From Streptomyces globosus (GTDB taxonomy: Bacteria > Actinomycetota > Actinomycetes > Streptomycetales > Streptomycetaceae), in assembly GCF_003325375.1 (NCBI RefSeq), contig NZ_CP030862.1:933501-997500 (forward strand): a DNA stretch of 64,000 bases. The letters are read 5' to 3'. A program made the position numbers and the translations under genes. Under the pieces are notes generated by a model. That model worked only from the letters and a program-made list of their open reading frames with translations. It did not search any database and was not told the origin of the DNA. Shown here piece after piece: positions 28,828 to 36,570 of the stretch; position 1 is the stretch's first letter, and every line of letters begins with the position of its first letter.

Positions 28828-29592
28828 ATGGGCAACCACCGCGATGCCGAGGGAGGCGTCCGCCGACCCGAGGAGCAGCAGCTCGGACCGGTGCTGCGCC
28901 GCCGGAGCCAGGTGCAGGCGGGCAGCACGACCGACCAGCGGCTGCTGGACACGGTCGGGCCCTCCGAGTGGGTGCACACCGATCCCTGGCGGGTCCTGCG
29001 CATCCAGTCGGAGTTCATCGAGGGCTTCGGCACGCTGGCGGAGCTGCCGCCCGCGATCAGCGTGTTCGGCTCGGCGCGCACCCCGGCGGGCTCGCCCGAG
29101 TACGAGGCCGGCGTCCGCATCGGCAGCGCGCTCGTCGAGGCCGGCTTCGCCGTGATCACCGGCGGCGGCCCCGGCGCCATGGAGGCCGCCAACAAGGGCG
29201 CCCGGGAGGCGAACGGGGTCTCCGTCGGCCTCGGCATCGAGCTGCCCTTCGAGCAGGGGCTCAACCAGCACGTCGACCTCGGGCTGAACTTCCGGTACTT
29301 CTTCGTCCGCAAGACGATGTTCGTGAAGTACAGCCAGGGCTTCGTCGTCCTGCCGGGCGGACTCGGCACGCTGGACGAGCTGTTCGAGGCCCTGACCCTG
29401 GTCCAGACCCAGAAGATCACCCGCTTCCCGATCGTGCTCTTCGGCACGGACTACTGGAACGGGCTCGTCGAGTGGCTCCGGAACACGGTCATCGCCCAGG
29501 GCAAGGCCTCCGAGCGCGACCTGTACCTCTTCCACGTCACCGACGACGTGGAAGAGGCCATCGCGCTCGTCACCAAGGAAGTCGGCAAGTGA
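28828..29592 (+). CDS. LOG-family (TIGR00730) phosphoribohydrolase
   Basis: A 254-aa Rossmann-like protein with the LOG signature PGGLGTLDELFE near residues 176-187 and the upstream ITGGGPGAMEAANKGA block. The family hydrolyses cytokinin-type nucleoside 5'-monophosphates to free base and ribose phosphate, and is often mislabelled lysine decarboxylase. The N-terminal 70 residues extend beyond the minimal domain, as in the actinobacterial Rv1205 group. An AGGAGG-type site precedes ATG 28828. Confidence 0.92.
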   Translation: MGNHRDAEGGVRRPEEQQLGPVLRRRSQVQAGSTTDQRLLDTVGPSEWVHTDPWRVLRIQSEFIEGFGTLAELPPAISVFGSARTPAGSPEYEAGVRIGSALVEAGFAVITGGGPGAMEAANKGAREANGVSVGLGIELPFEQGLNQHVDLGLNFRYFFVRKTMFVKYSQGFVVLPGGLGTLDELFEALTLVQTQKITRFPIVLFGTDYWNGLVEWLRNTVIAQGKASERDLYLFHVTDDVEEAIALVTKEVGK

Positions 29593-29629
29593 ACGCCGGC
29601 ACGTAGTGCCCTGACCGCCGGGGTCCGGC

Positions 29630-30490
29630 TCAGGCCAGTCCCCGGCGGGCCACCGCCGGCTCCCGGTGCCCCTGGATCGCCCGGACCATCTCCAGGACCT
29701 GCCGCGTCTCGGCGACCTCGTGCACCCGGTAGACCTGCGCGCCCAGCCAGGCCGACACCGCGGTCGTGGCGAGCGTGCCGAGCAGGCGCTCCTTGACCGG
29801 CCGGTCCAGGGTCTCGCCGACGAAGTCCTTGTTGGACAGCGACACCAGCACCGGCCAGCCGGTCTCCGCCATCTCGGCCAGGCGCCGGGTCGCCTCCAGG
29901 GAGTGCCGGGTGTTCTTCCCGAAGTCGTGCCCCGGATCGATCATGATCGCGTCGCGGCGGACGCCGAGGGCCGCCGCCCGCTCGGCCAGACCCACCGTGA
30001 CCCGCAGGATGTCGGCCATCACGTCGTCGTACGCGGTCCGGTGCGGCCGGGTCCGCGGCTCGACCCCGCCCGCGTGCGTGCACACCAGGCCCGCGCCGTA
30101 CCGGGCGGCGACCTCGGCCAGCTTCGGGTCGACCCCGCCCCAGGCGTCGTTCAGCAGGTCCGCGCCGGCCTCGCAGACCGCCTCGCCGACCTCGTGCCGC
30201 CAGGTGTCGACGCTGATCACGACGTCCGGGTGGCGGCGCCGGACCTCGGCGACGAAGCCGACCGTCCGCCGGGCCTCCTCGGCCGCGTCCACGTGCTCGC
30301 CCGGCCCCGCCTTGACCCCGCCGATGTCGATGATCGCCGCGCCCTCGGCCACCGCCTGCTCCACGCGCTCCAGGGCCGGCTCGTCGCGGAACGTCGCGCC
30401 CTGGTCGTAGAAGGAGTCGGGCGTCCGGTTCACGATCGCCATGATCACCGGCTCGTGGGTGTCGAACTCGCGCCTGCCCAGTCGCAGCAT
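29630..30490 (-). CDS. folP2: dihydropteroate synthase-like protein FolP2
   Basis: A 286-aa TIM-barrel protein of the DHPS family. The first signature, IMAIVNRTPDSFYDQGA, is intact and pterin-site residues such as IDPGHDFGKN are present. The usual GGESTRPG loop, which contacts p-aminobenzoate, is replaced by GGVKAGPG. The same kind of change marks mycobacterial FolP2, which lacks DHPS activity. Folate synthesis is therefore unlikely to depend on it. GGAGG lies about ten bases before ATG 30490. The neighbours (LOG, DivIVA-like, tagA) match the mycobacterial order. Confidence 0.9.
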   Translation of the reverse strand: MLRLGRREFDTHEPVIMAIVNRTPDSFYDQGATFRDEPALERVEQAVAEGAAIIDIGGVKAGPGEHVDAAEEARRTVGFVAEVRRRHPDVVISVDTWRHEVGEAVCEAGADLLNDAWGGVDPKLAEVAARYGAGLVCTHAGGVEPRTRPHRTAYDDVMADILRVTVGLAERAAALGVRRDAIMIDPGHDFGKNTRHSLEATRRLAEMAETGWPVLVSLSNKDFVGETLDRPVKERLLGTLATTAVSAWLGAQVYRVHEVAETRQVLEMVRAIQGHREPAVARRGLA

Positions 30491-30606
30491 CCCGTTCTTT
30501 CCTCCTCAGGGGGCCCTCGCGCCCCGTCTGCGACCTTAACCTGGTCATCTGGTGGTCCACCGGCCGCCGCCGGGAGGTGCCCCGCAAGTCTCTCAGGGAG
30601 TTGATC

Positions 30607-31068
30607 GTGTTCTGGTTCCTGCTGATCGCGCTGGTCGTGGTCGTCACCGCGGTCACCCTGGCCGTGATCGGGGGCGGCTCGGAGGCCGTCCTGCCCGAGG
30701 CGGAGCCCGACCGGGTCGCCGACGCCCTCCCCGAGACCCGCCCCGTCGCCCCGGCCGACGTCGCGGCGCTGCGGCTGCCGGTCGCGCCGCGCGGCTACCG
30801 GATGGCCGAGGTGGACGACGTACTGGAGCGCCTCGCAGCCGAACTCGCCGAGCGGGACTCCCGGATCGCCGAGCTGGCGGCGTCGGTGGCGACGGCCGGG
30901 CGGCCGGCGGCCGCCGGATCCGCTGCCGGGGCTGCGGCCGCCGCCGGGGGCGCCCCCGGGGAGCCCGGGAAGTCCGAGGCGTCCGCGGAGTCCGGGGAGG
31001 CGGAGGCCGCGGAGCCCGAGCAGGACCACGAGCCCACCGCGGTCGACCTCTCCAAGGACGCCCGGTGA
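30607..31068 (+). CDS. membrane-anchored DivIVA-domain protein
   Basis: A 153-aa protein with one N-terminal membrane helix (residues 2-21, FWFLLIALVVVVTAVTLAV), then a DivIVA-like motif GYRMAEVDDVLERLAAEL near residues 64-81 that begins a coiled coil. The rest is Ala/Gly/Glu-rich. GTG 30607 was chosen because AGGGAG ends six bases before it; GTG 30577 overlaps its own ribosome site. DivIVA-like motifs recognise curved or polar membrane. The stop overlaps tagA by 4 bp. Confidence 0.85.
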   Translation: MFWFLLIALVVVVTAVTLAVIGGGSEAVLPEAEPDRVADALPETRPVAPADVAALRLPVAPRGYRMAEVDDVLERLAAELAERDSRIAELAASVATAGRPAAAGSAAGAAAAAGGAPGEPGKSEASAESGEAEAAEPEQDHEPTAVDLSKDAR

Positions 31069-31709
31069 CCGCCCTCGCCGGCGCCGACGGCGCCCTGCGC
31101 TGCCCCTGGGCCCTGGCCACCGAGGACTACACCGCCTACCACGACACCGAGTGGGGCCGCGCCGTCCACGGGGACGACGCCCTGTACGAGCGGCTGTGCC
31201 TGGAGGCCTTCCAGTCCGGGCTGTCCTGGCTGACCATCCTGCGGCGCCGCGAGGGCTTCCGCGCGGCCTTCGCGAACTTCGAGATCGCGGCCGTCGCCGC
31301 CTTCGACCACCGGGACGCCGAGCGGCTGCTCGCCGACGAGCGGATCATCCGCAACCGCGCCAAGATCGACGCGACGCTCGCCAACGCGCGGGTGCTCGCC
31401 GACTGGGAGCCCGGCGAGCTGGACACCCTGGTCTGGTCGCACGCCCCGGAGCCGGGCCGCCCCGCCCCGGCGTCGATCGCGGACGTCCCCGCGGTGACAC
31501 CGGAGTCGACGGCGCTCGCCAAGGCGCTGAAGAAGGCCGGCATCCGCTTCGTCGGGCCCACCACCGCCTACGCGCTGATGCAGGCCTGCGGGCTCGTCAA
31601 CGACCACCTGGCCGACTGCACCGCCCGCACCCCGGCCGCTCCGGAGGCCCCGGCCGCTCCGGAGGGCGGCGCGGGGCGGGAGCCGGCGCCGGGTCAGCGG
31701 CCGAGGTAG
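31065..31709 (+). CDS. tag: DNA-3-methyladenine glycosylase I
   Basis: A 214-aa base-excision repair enzyme that removes 3-methyladenine. Zinc-site residues are in CPWA near residue 13, YHDTEWG and NDHLADC. The helix-hairpin region FVGPTTAYALMQACG is intact. It starts at a GTGA overlap with the DivIVA-like gene. A Pro/Ala-rich tail of about 25 residues extends past the family core, and its last 16 bp overlap the convergent enoyl-CoA hydratase gene. Confidence 0.94.
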   Translation: MTALAGADGALRCPWALATEDYTAYHDTEWGRAVHGDDALYERLCLEAFQSGLSWLTILRRREGFRAAFANFEIAAVAAFDHRDAERLLADERIIRNRAKIDATLANARVLADWEPGELDTLVWSHAPEPGRPAPASIADVPAVTPESTALAKALKKAGIRFVGPTTAYALMQACGLVNDHLADCTARTPAAPEAPAAPEGGAGREPAPGQRPR

Positions 31710-32497
31710 ACCGGGGGCTGCTTCGCCAGGAAGGCCTGGACGGCGATGCCGTGGTCCTCGGAGGCGCCCGCCCGGGTCTGCAGGACGTCCTCGCGCTCCA
31801 GGGCGTCCGCGAGGGAGTGCGAGGCCCCGTACGCAAGGGACTCCTTCAGCGCGGCGTAGGCGACGGTGGGCCCGGCGGCCAGCGTGCGCGCCACCGCCTC
31901 GGCCTGCGCGTGCAGCTCCTGCGCCGGGACCAGCCGGTTGGCGATGCCCAGCTCGTACGCCTCCTGCGCCTTCACCGAGCGGGGGAAGAGCAGCAGGTCG
32001 GCGGCGCGTGAGGCGCCGATCAGGCGGGGCAGCGTCCAGGAGACCCCCGAGTCGGCGGTCAGCGCCACCCCGGCGAAGGACGTGTTGAAGGACGCGGTCT
32101 CGGAGACGACCCGGAAGTCCGCGGCGAGGGCGAAGCCGAAGCCCGCACCGGCCGCGACGCCGTTCACGCCCGCCACGACCGGCTTCGGCATCTCCGCCAG
32201 CGCCCGCACGATCGGGTTGTAGTGCTCGGAGACCGTGGCCATGGTCAGCGACGAGCCGGTCTCCCGGTCGGCCTGGAGGTTCTGCACGTGCTCCCTGAGG
32301 TCCTGGCCGACGCAGAAGGCGCGGTCGCCGGCCGCGGTCAGCAGCACGGCCCGTACCGCCGCGTCGCCGGCGGCCGCCCGGACGGCGTCGCGGAGCGCGA
32401 CCTTCGCCTCGGTGTTCATGGCGTTCATGGCGTCGGGACGGTTGATCGTGATGGTGGCGAGTCCGTCGGTGACGTCGTAGAGCACGCTGTCGGCCAT
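31694..32497 (-). CDS. enoyl-CoA hydratase/isomerase family protein
   Basis: A 267-aa crotonase-fold protein. The CoA-binding and oxyanion-hole segments AFCVGQDLREH and AGVNGVAAGAGFGFALAADF are present. The second catalytic glutamate position (TADSGVSWTLPRLIG) carries Asp-Ser rather than Glu-Gly, closer to PaaG/isomerase-type enzymes than to true hydratases. The physiological substrate is unknown. ATG 32497 follows a GGGGGA site. A tandem palindrome lies 33-52 bp upstream and may be its operator. Confidence 0.9.
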   Translation of the reverse strand: MADSVLYDVTDGLATITINRPDAMNAMNTEAKVALRDAVRAAAGDAAVRAVLLTAAGDRAFCVGQDLREHVQNLQADRETGSSLTMATVSEHYNPIVRALAEMPKPVVAGVNGVAAGAGFGFALAADFRVVSETASFNTSFAGVALTADSGVSWTLPRLIGASRAADLLLFPRSVKAQEAYELGIANRLVPAQELHAQAEAVARTLAAGPTVAYAALKESLAYGASHSLADALEREDVLQTRAGASEDHGIAVQAFLAKQPPVYLGR

Positions 32498-32529
32498 GTC
32501 GGGGGTCCCCCTTCGTCGCGGGCTGGGCT

Positions 32530-32549
32530 ACCGGCCGGTACCGGCCGGT
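32530..32549. promoter_or_regulatory. tandem palindrome, candidate operator
   Basis: ACCGGCCGGT occurs twice back to back (32530-32539 and 32540-32549). Each copy is a perfect palindrome and so is the whole 20 bp. It lies just upstream of the leftward enoyl-CoA hydratase gene, where a repressor site would act. Confidence 0.4.
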
Positions 32550-32829
32550 GCAAGGGCCAGCATGGCGGACCGGGCCGCCCGGGGGCATGTGATGTGCGTC
32601 AAAGAAAGCGGCCGCGGCGCCCGCGCGGAGCGCGCGCAGTATCGCAGGCAGGTCCCCGAAATGAGTGGTTTTGGCAGAGCGCGTTGCCCAAGCGTTCCCT
32701 TCCGATGTTGGTCATCGGGTCCTGACATGCGGGATAATGGCCGGGAAGCAATGTGTTCGATGCCGGGTTCCAGGCGCCTGAATGGGGCCGTCGGCTGACG
32801 ATGAGCTGGTTTCAGGAAGGGGAACGAGC
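32550..32829. promoter_or_regulatory. intergenic region with candidate DUF3117 promoter
   Basis: The gene-free stretch 32498-32829 totals 332 bp. On the plus strand TTGGTC at 32708-32713 and GATAAT at 32733-32738 are 19 bp apart and point toward the DUF3117 gene. AAGGGGAACGAG precedes the ATG at 32830. Nothing else was recognised. Confidence 0.35.
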
Positions 32830-32997
32830 ATGGCGGCCATGAAGCCGCGGACGGGCGACGGCCCGCTCGAGGTCACCAAGGAGGGGCGGGGCATCGTCAT
32901 GCGCGTACCGCTCGAGGGCGGCGGTCGGCTGGTCGTCGAGCTGACGCCGGACGAGGCGGACGCCCTGGGTGACGCCCTGAAGAAGGTCGTCGGCTGA
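32830..32997 (+). CDS. DUF3117 small protein
   Basis: A 55-aa protein, MAAMKPRTGDGPLEVTKEGR at its start and rich in short beta-strand-like segments, ending DALKKVVG. It belongs to the highly conserved actinobacterial DUF3117 family (Rv1211 in M. tuberculosis), function unknown. The core KPRTGDGPLE...GRGIVMRVPLEGGGRLVVEL is almost invariant in the family as I recall. It is followed by a strong hairpin, so it is monocistronic. Confidence 0.92.
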   Translation: MAAMKPRTGDGPLEVTKEGRGIVMRVPLEGGGRLVVELTPDEADALGDALKKVVG

Positions 32998-33034
32998 CCC
33001 GTCGGCAAGACCGACTGCACTCTGCATACTCTGC

Positions 33035-33067
33035 GCTGCCCCGCCCGCGATCCGCGGCCGGGGCAGC
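33035..33067 (+). terminator. terminator after DUF3117
   Basis: A 15-bp inverted repeat with one mismatch (33035-33049 and 33053-33067) 37 bp after the stop. The remaining non-coding stretch to 33299 (gene-free 32998-33299) shows no other clear signal. Confidence 0.65.
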
Positions 33068-33299
33068 GTTGTCCGTACGGTGCGCACGCCGGAGCGCGAG
33101 CACCGCACAGCGCCCGGCCGCCGCAGCCGCTGCGACCGCCGCGACAGCGCCCGCACGGCCCGCGTGCCTGCCGCCGCGCGCCGCATCCACCCCCGACCGT
33201 GCCGCGTCCGCCCTGCCCGGCCCCTCCGGATCCCTTCCCCCGGTGCCGCGGCCCGTTCCGCGCCGGGGCGGGCGTACGCCGCCTCCCGAAAGCCGAGCC

Positions 33300-33917
33300 G
33301 TGACCGCCGCCCCTCCCGCCCCGCCCGTCTTCGCCGACTGCACGCCCCGCCAGAAGGCCGCCCGGGTCCTGTCCGACGCCCTCGCGCCGGCCCACCTCGT
33401 CGTCCTGCTGCTGCTGGCGATCGGCCTGCACAGCACCGGGACGGCGGCCGGCCTCGGCTGGGGCCTGCTCGCCGCCCTGTTCTGCGGCGCGGTGCCGATC
33501 GGCATCGTCCGGATCGGGGTCCGCCGCGGCGCCCTCACCGACCAGCACATACGGGTCCGGCGCCAGCGCATCGTGCCGATGGGGCTGAGCCTGGGCTCGG
33601 TCGCCGCGGCGATGGCCCTGGGCCACGCCTTCGGCGCGCCCCGCGAGGTGCTCGCCCTGGTCGCCGCGATGCTCGTCGGGCTCGCGACGACCCTGCTGGT
33701 CACCGTGGGCTGGCAGATATCCGTGCACATGTCGGTGGCCGGCGGCACCGTCGTGGTCCTCTTCCTGGCGTGGGGGCCGGCCGCGCTTCTCGCGGCGCTG
33801 CCCGCCGCGGCCGTCGGCTGGTCCCGGCTCGTCCTGCAGGCGCACACGCCCGCCCAGGTCGCCGCGGGCACCGCCCTCGGGGCGGTCACCGGGCTCACCT
33901 TCGCCCTGCTGCGCTGA
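33300..33917 (+). CDS. PAP2-like integral membrane protein
   Basis: A 205-aa protein with about six membrane segments. The C-terminus contains SRLVLQAHTPAQVAAG, which follows the phosphatase PAP2 motif SRxxxxxHxxxDxxxG except that Gln replaces the Asp. The first PAP2 motif (KxxxxxxRP) is not visible. It may be a degenerate or non-catalytic lipid phosphatase relative. GTG 33300 was chosen because codons before it encode an Arg/Pro/Ala-rich run without coding character; its ribosome site is weak. Confidence 0.7.
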   Translation: MTAAPPAPPVFADCTPRQKAARVLSDALAPAHLVVLLLLAIGLHSTGTAAGLGWGLLAALFCGAVPIGIVRIGVRRGALTDQHIRVRRQRIVPMGLSLGSVAAAMALGHAFGAPREVLALVAAMLVGLATTLLVTVGWQISVHMSVAGGTVVVLFLAWGPAALLAALPAAAVGWSRLVLQAHTPAQVAAGTALGAVTGLTFALLR

Positions 33918-33958
33918 TCCCGGGCGGCGGGTGCACCCCCGGTGCCGTACGGCTGCGG

Positions 33959-34621
33959 TCAGCGCCGCACGGCGCACAGCAGGCCGTCGCCGACCGGCAG
34001 CAGGGCCCCTTCCAGCGCCGGGCTCTCCCGGACGCTGCGCAGCAGCTCGCGGACGCGCAGGACGTCCGCCTCCTGGGCCGCGGAGTCGACCGTGCGGCCG
34101 TCGCAGAAGACGCCCTCGAAGCACACCAGCCCGCCGGGGCGCAGCAGGCGCAACGATTCGGCGAGGTAGTCCAGGGACTCGGTGGGGTCGCCGTCGCAGA
34201 AGACGAGGTCGTACCCGCCGTCGGCGAGGCGGGGCAGCACGTCGAGGGCGCGGCCGGGGATGAAGCGGGCGCGGTTGCCCGCGAAGCCGGCGGCGCGGAA
34301 CGCCTGGCGGGCGAAGGCCTGCCGGTCGGCTTCCGGGTCGACGGTGGTCAGCACCCCGTCCGGGCGCATGCCGTGCAGGAGGTGGATACCGGAGACGCCG
34401 GTGCCCGTGCCGATCTCGGCGACCGCCTTGGCGTCGGCACTGGCGGCGAGCAGGCGCAGCGCGGCGCCGGTGCCGGGCGAGACGGAGCGCAGGCCCGCCT
34501 CCCTGGCCCGGTCGCGGGCCCACCGCAGAGCGTCGTCCTCGGCGACAAACGCGTCGGCGAACGCCCAGCTCGTCTGCCGGTTGCCGGTAATGACCCTCTC
34601 CTGTCCCCTTAGTTGGCGCAA
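33959..34621 (-). CDS. SAM-dependent O-methyltransferase
   Basis: A 220-aa class I methyltransferase of the catechol-O-methyltransferase-like group (Methyltransf_3). The SAM site AEIGTGTGVSGIHLLHGM lies near residues 68-85 and the metal/substrate segment VFCDGDPTESLDYL near 139-152. The natural substrate is unknown. It faces sigE divergently, as Rv1220c does in M. tuberculosis. The start is uncertain: TTG 34621 lacks a ribosome site, while a GGAGAGG lies just ahead of an ATT codon at residue 12. Confidence 0.88.
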   Translation of the reverse strand: MRQLRGQERVITGNRQTSWAFADAFVAEDDALRWARDRAREAGLRSVSPGTGAALRLLAASADAKAVAEIGTGTGVSGIHLLHGMRPDGVLTTVDPEADRQAFARQAFRAAGFAGNRARFIPGRALDVLPRLADGGYDLVFCDGDPTESLDYLAESLRLLRPGGLVCFEGVFCDGRTVDSAAQEADVLRVRELLRSVRESPALEGALLPVGDGLLCAVRR

Positions 34622-34644
34622 CGGTGACTGTATCCGCTGGCGTC

Positions 34645-34671
34645 GGGAACCCGCAGATGGGACCGGGCGTT
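34645..34671 (+). promoter_or_regulatory. candidate ECF-sigma promoter of sigE
   Basis: GGGAAC at 34645-34650 and CGTT at 34668-34671, separated by 17 bp, match the GGAAC-N16/17-CGTT layout of stress ECF sigma promoters (SigE/SigH/SigR type). It lies about 160 bp before the sigE start and suggests autoregulation. The intervening leader contains an AT-rich patch near 34780-34815. Confidence 0.45.
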
Positions 34672-34831
34672 GGAAAGGGCAGCGGACCTATGCCGGAAGG
34701 CGGGAAGGGCCCCGGGCGGGGCGCAGAGGGGATGGATGGGGCGGCACCGGTCAGAACGGTGCGGCGGCCCCCGACACCCAAGGCAAAGTTAGGGCAAAAA
34801 AGCTTATCCGGAGCTGACGGGAGGGGTGGCT

Positions 34832-35611
34832 ATGGTAGGGGCTCCACTGGACACCACCAGAGCCGATAGGGGAGGTGCGGCTGCGCCTGTGGATCGTGGG
34901 GGCGTCTGGAGACGCCTCTTCTGGTCGGCGGGTGAGCCGAAATCCGTGACTGACACCGCTGACCGTTTCCACTCCGCCGTGACCGCACCCACCGCGACCT
35001 TTGCCGCCGATGCGGGCCCGCAGGCGTGGACCCCTCCTACGTGGGAGGAGATCGTCAGCACGCACAGTGCCCGGGTGTACCGCCTCGCCTACCGCCTGAC
35101 GGGCAATCAGCACGATGCCGAGGACCTCACGCAGGAGGTCTTCGTCCGGGTCTTCCGCTCGCTGTCCACCTACACCCCCGGCACGTTCGAGGGCTGGCTG
35201 CACCGGATCACCACGAACCTGTTCCTCGACATGGTCCGCCGCAAGCAGCGGATCCGGTTCGACGCGCTCGGGGAGGACGCCGCGGAGCGGCTGGCGAGCC
35301 GCGAGCCGTCCCCGCAGCAGGTGCTCCACGACACGCACTTCGACGCGGACGTGCAGCAGGCGCTGGACACCCTCGCGCCCGAGTTCCGCGCGGCGGTGGT
35401 GCTCTGCGACATCGAGGGCCTGTCCTACGAGGAGATCGCCGCGACGCTCGGCGTGAAGCTGGGCACCGTCCGCAGCCGCATCCACCGGGGCCGCTCGCAC
35501 CTGCGCAAGGCGCTCAAGCACCGCTCGCCCGAGGCCAGGGCCGAGCAGCGGGCGCTGGCCGGGGTGGCCGTGGGCGTCCCGGGCAGCGGGGGAGAGGGCG
35601 GAGCCCCGTGA
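34832..35611 (+). CDS. sigE: ECF RNA polymerase sigma factor, SigE type
   Basis: A 259-aa extracytoplasmic-function sigma factor. Region 2 runs near residues 80-145 ([20 protein letters not shown], then [17 protein letters not shown]). Region 4 lies near 183-232 ([21 protein letters not shown], a helix-turn-helix). About 75 residues precede region 2. GGGAGGGG at 34819-34826 best serves ATG 34832; GTG 34946 would give a shorter form. The gene overlaps the anti-sigma gene by 4 bp and is followed by htrA and tatB. That arrangement matches mycobacterial sigE-rseA-htrA-tatB, an envelope-stress module. Confidence 0.94.
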   Translation: MVGAPLDTTRADRGGAAAPVDRGGVWRRLFWSAGEPKSVTDTADRFHSAVTAPTATFAADAGPQAWTPPTWEEIVSTHSARVYRLAYRLTGNQHDAEDLTQEVFVRVFRSLSTYTPGTFEGWLHRITTNLFLDMVRRKQRIRFDALGEDAAERLASREPSPQQVLHDTHFDADVQQALDTLAPEFRAAVVLCDIEGLSYEEIAATLGVKLGTVRSRIHRGRSHLRKALKHRSPEARAEQRALAGVAVGVPGSGGEGGAP

Positions 35612-36267
35612 CCGGAGTCAGTCCGTCCCCTGCCGAGCAGCACCTGGGCGACCGCCTTGCCGCCCTGGTGGACGGGGAGTTGAGCCACGACACGCGGGAG
35701 CGGGTGCTGGCGCACCTCGCGACCTGCCCCAAGTGCAGGGCGGAGGCGGATGCGCAGCGCCGCCTCAAGGCCATGTTCGTCGAGAGCGCGCCGCCGCCGC
35801 TGTCCGCCGGGCTGCTGGCCCGGCTCCAGGGACTGCCCGGCGAGGGGCCTGCGGGACCGCCCGGCGGGGACCTGTTCGGGTACCGGGTGCCCGAACCGCC
35901 GCAGGAGGGCTTCCGCATCGCCGAGGTCGGGCGGCCCCGGCGGCGCCTCGCCTTCGTCGCCGCCGGAGCGGTGTCCCTGGCGGCGATCGCCCTGGGCGGG
36001 ACGTACCCGCTGAACACGATCGAGCCGAACGTGCGGGGCGAGTCACCCGCGACCCGGCCCGGCACTGCCGTGCCGGCGGCCCCCGCCTCCGGGTCCGGCC
36101 CGGCCCCCGGCAGCGCTCCGGGCGGCGCCGTGTCCGTTGCCGACGCGGTCGTGCGCGACCGGGCGCGGCGCCCCGGCCCCACCGCCGACCCCCAGGAGGA
36201 AGGCCCGCTCCCTCCGCTCCACCCGTCCGCCCCCACACCCTCCCGCCCGGTCTCGCTCCTCCGCTGA
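35608..36267 (+). CDS. rseA: zinc-finger anti-sigma factor, RseA type
   Basis: A 219-aa protein. Residues 10-60 form a ZAS-type anti-sigma domain with the HxxxCxxC signature in HLATCPKC, which would hold the adjacent sigma factor inactive. A hydrophobic stretch near residues 115-132 could cross or touch the membrane. The C-terminal third is a disordered Pro/Ala-rich tail. GTG 35608 overlaps the sigE stop by 4 bp, ensuring balanced synthesis. In mycobacteria RseA is destroyed by proteolysis under stress. Confidence 0.92.
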   Translation: MTGVSPSPAEQHLGDRLAALVDGELSHDTRERVLAHLATCPKCRAEADAQRRLKAMFVESAPPPLSAGLLARLQGLPGEGPAGPPGGDLFGYRVPEPPQEGFRIAEVGRPRRRLAFVAAGAVSLAAIALGGTYPLNTIEPNVRGESPATRPGTAVPAAPASGSGPAPGSAPGGAVSVADAVVRDRARRPGPTADPQEEGPLPPLHPSAPTPSRPVSLLR

Positions 36268-36286
36268 CCCGGGCCGCCCGCCCCGT

Positions 36287-36311
36287 CCTGTCCCGGCCCG
36301 GCCGGGACAGG
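36287..36311 (+). terminator. hairpin after the anti-sigma gene
   Basis: A perfect 10-bp inverted repeat (36287-36296 and 36302-36311) begins 20 bp after the stop. The remaining gap to 36570 (gene-free 36268-36570, 303 bp) is very GC-rich and shows no other clear element, so htrA may have its own promoter there. Confidence 0.55.
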
Positions 36312-36570
36312 CCGCGGCTGCCGCCTCCGGGGAACCCGCGGGCCCTGCCGCCGGGGGCGCCGGGCCTGCGGGGTCCGGCAGGGCACCCGCCGCGCTGTCG
36401 GGCCGTCCGCGCGGCCCACCGCCCTGCGGCGCAGGGCGCCGGCACCGCGGGCAGGACCGGCGCCCCTGCGACGAGCGGACCTCGGGCCGCCATCCTCCGC
36501 CGCGCGCCGACCTGGTTGAATCTCCGGCAGGTGCGCCGCCCTGCGGCGGCAGGCAATCCGGGGAGCGCCC

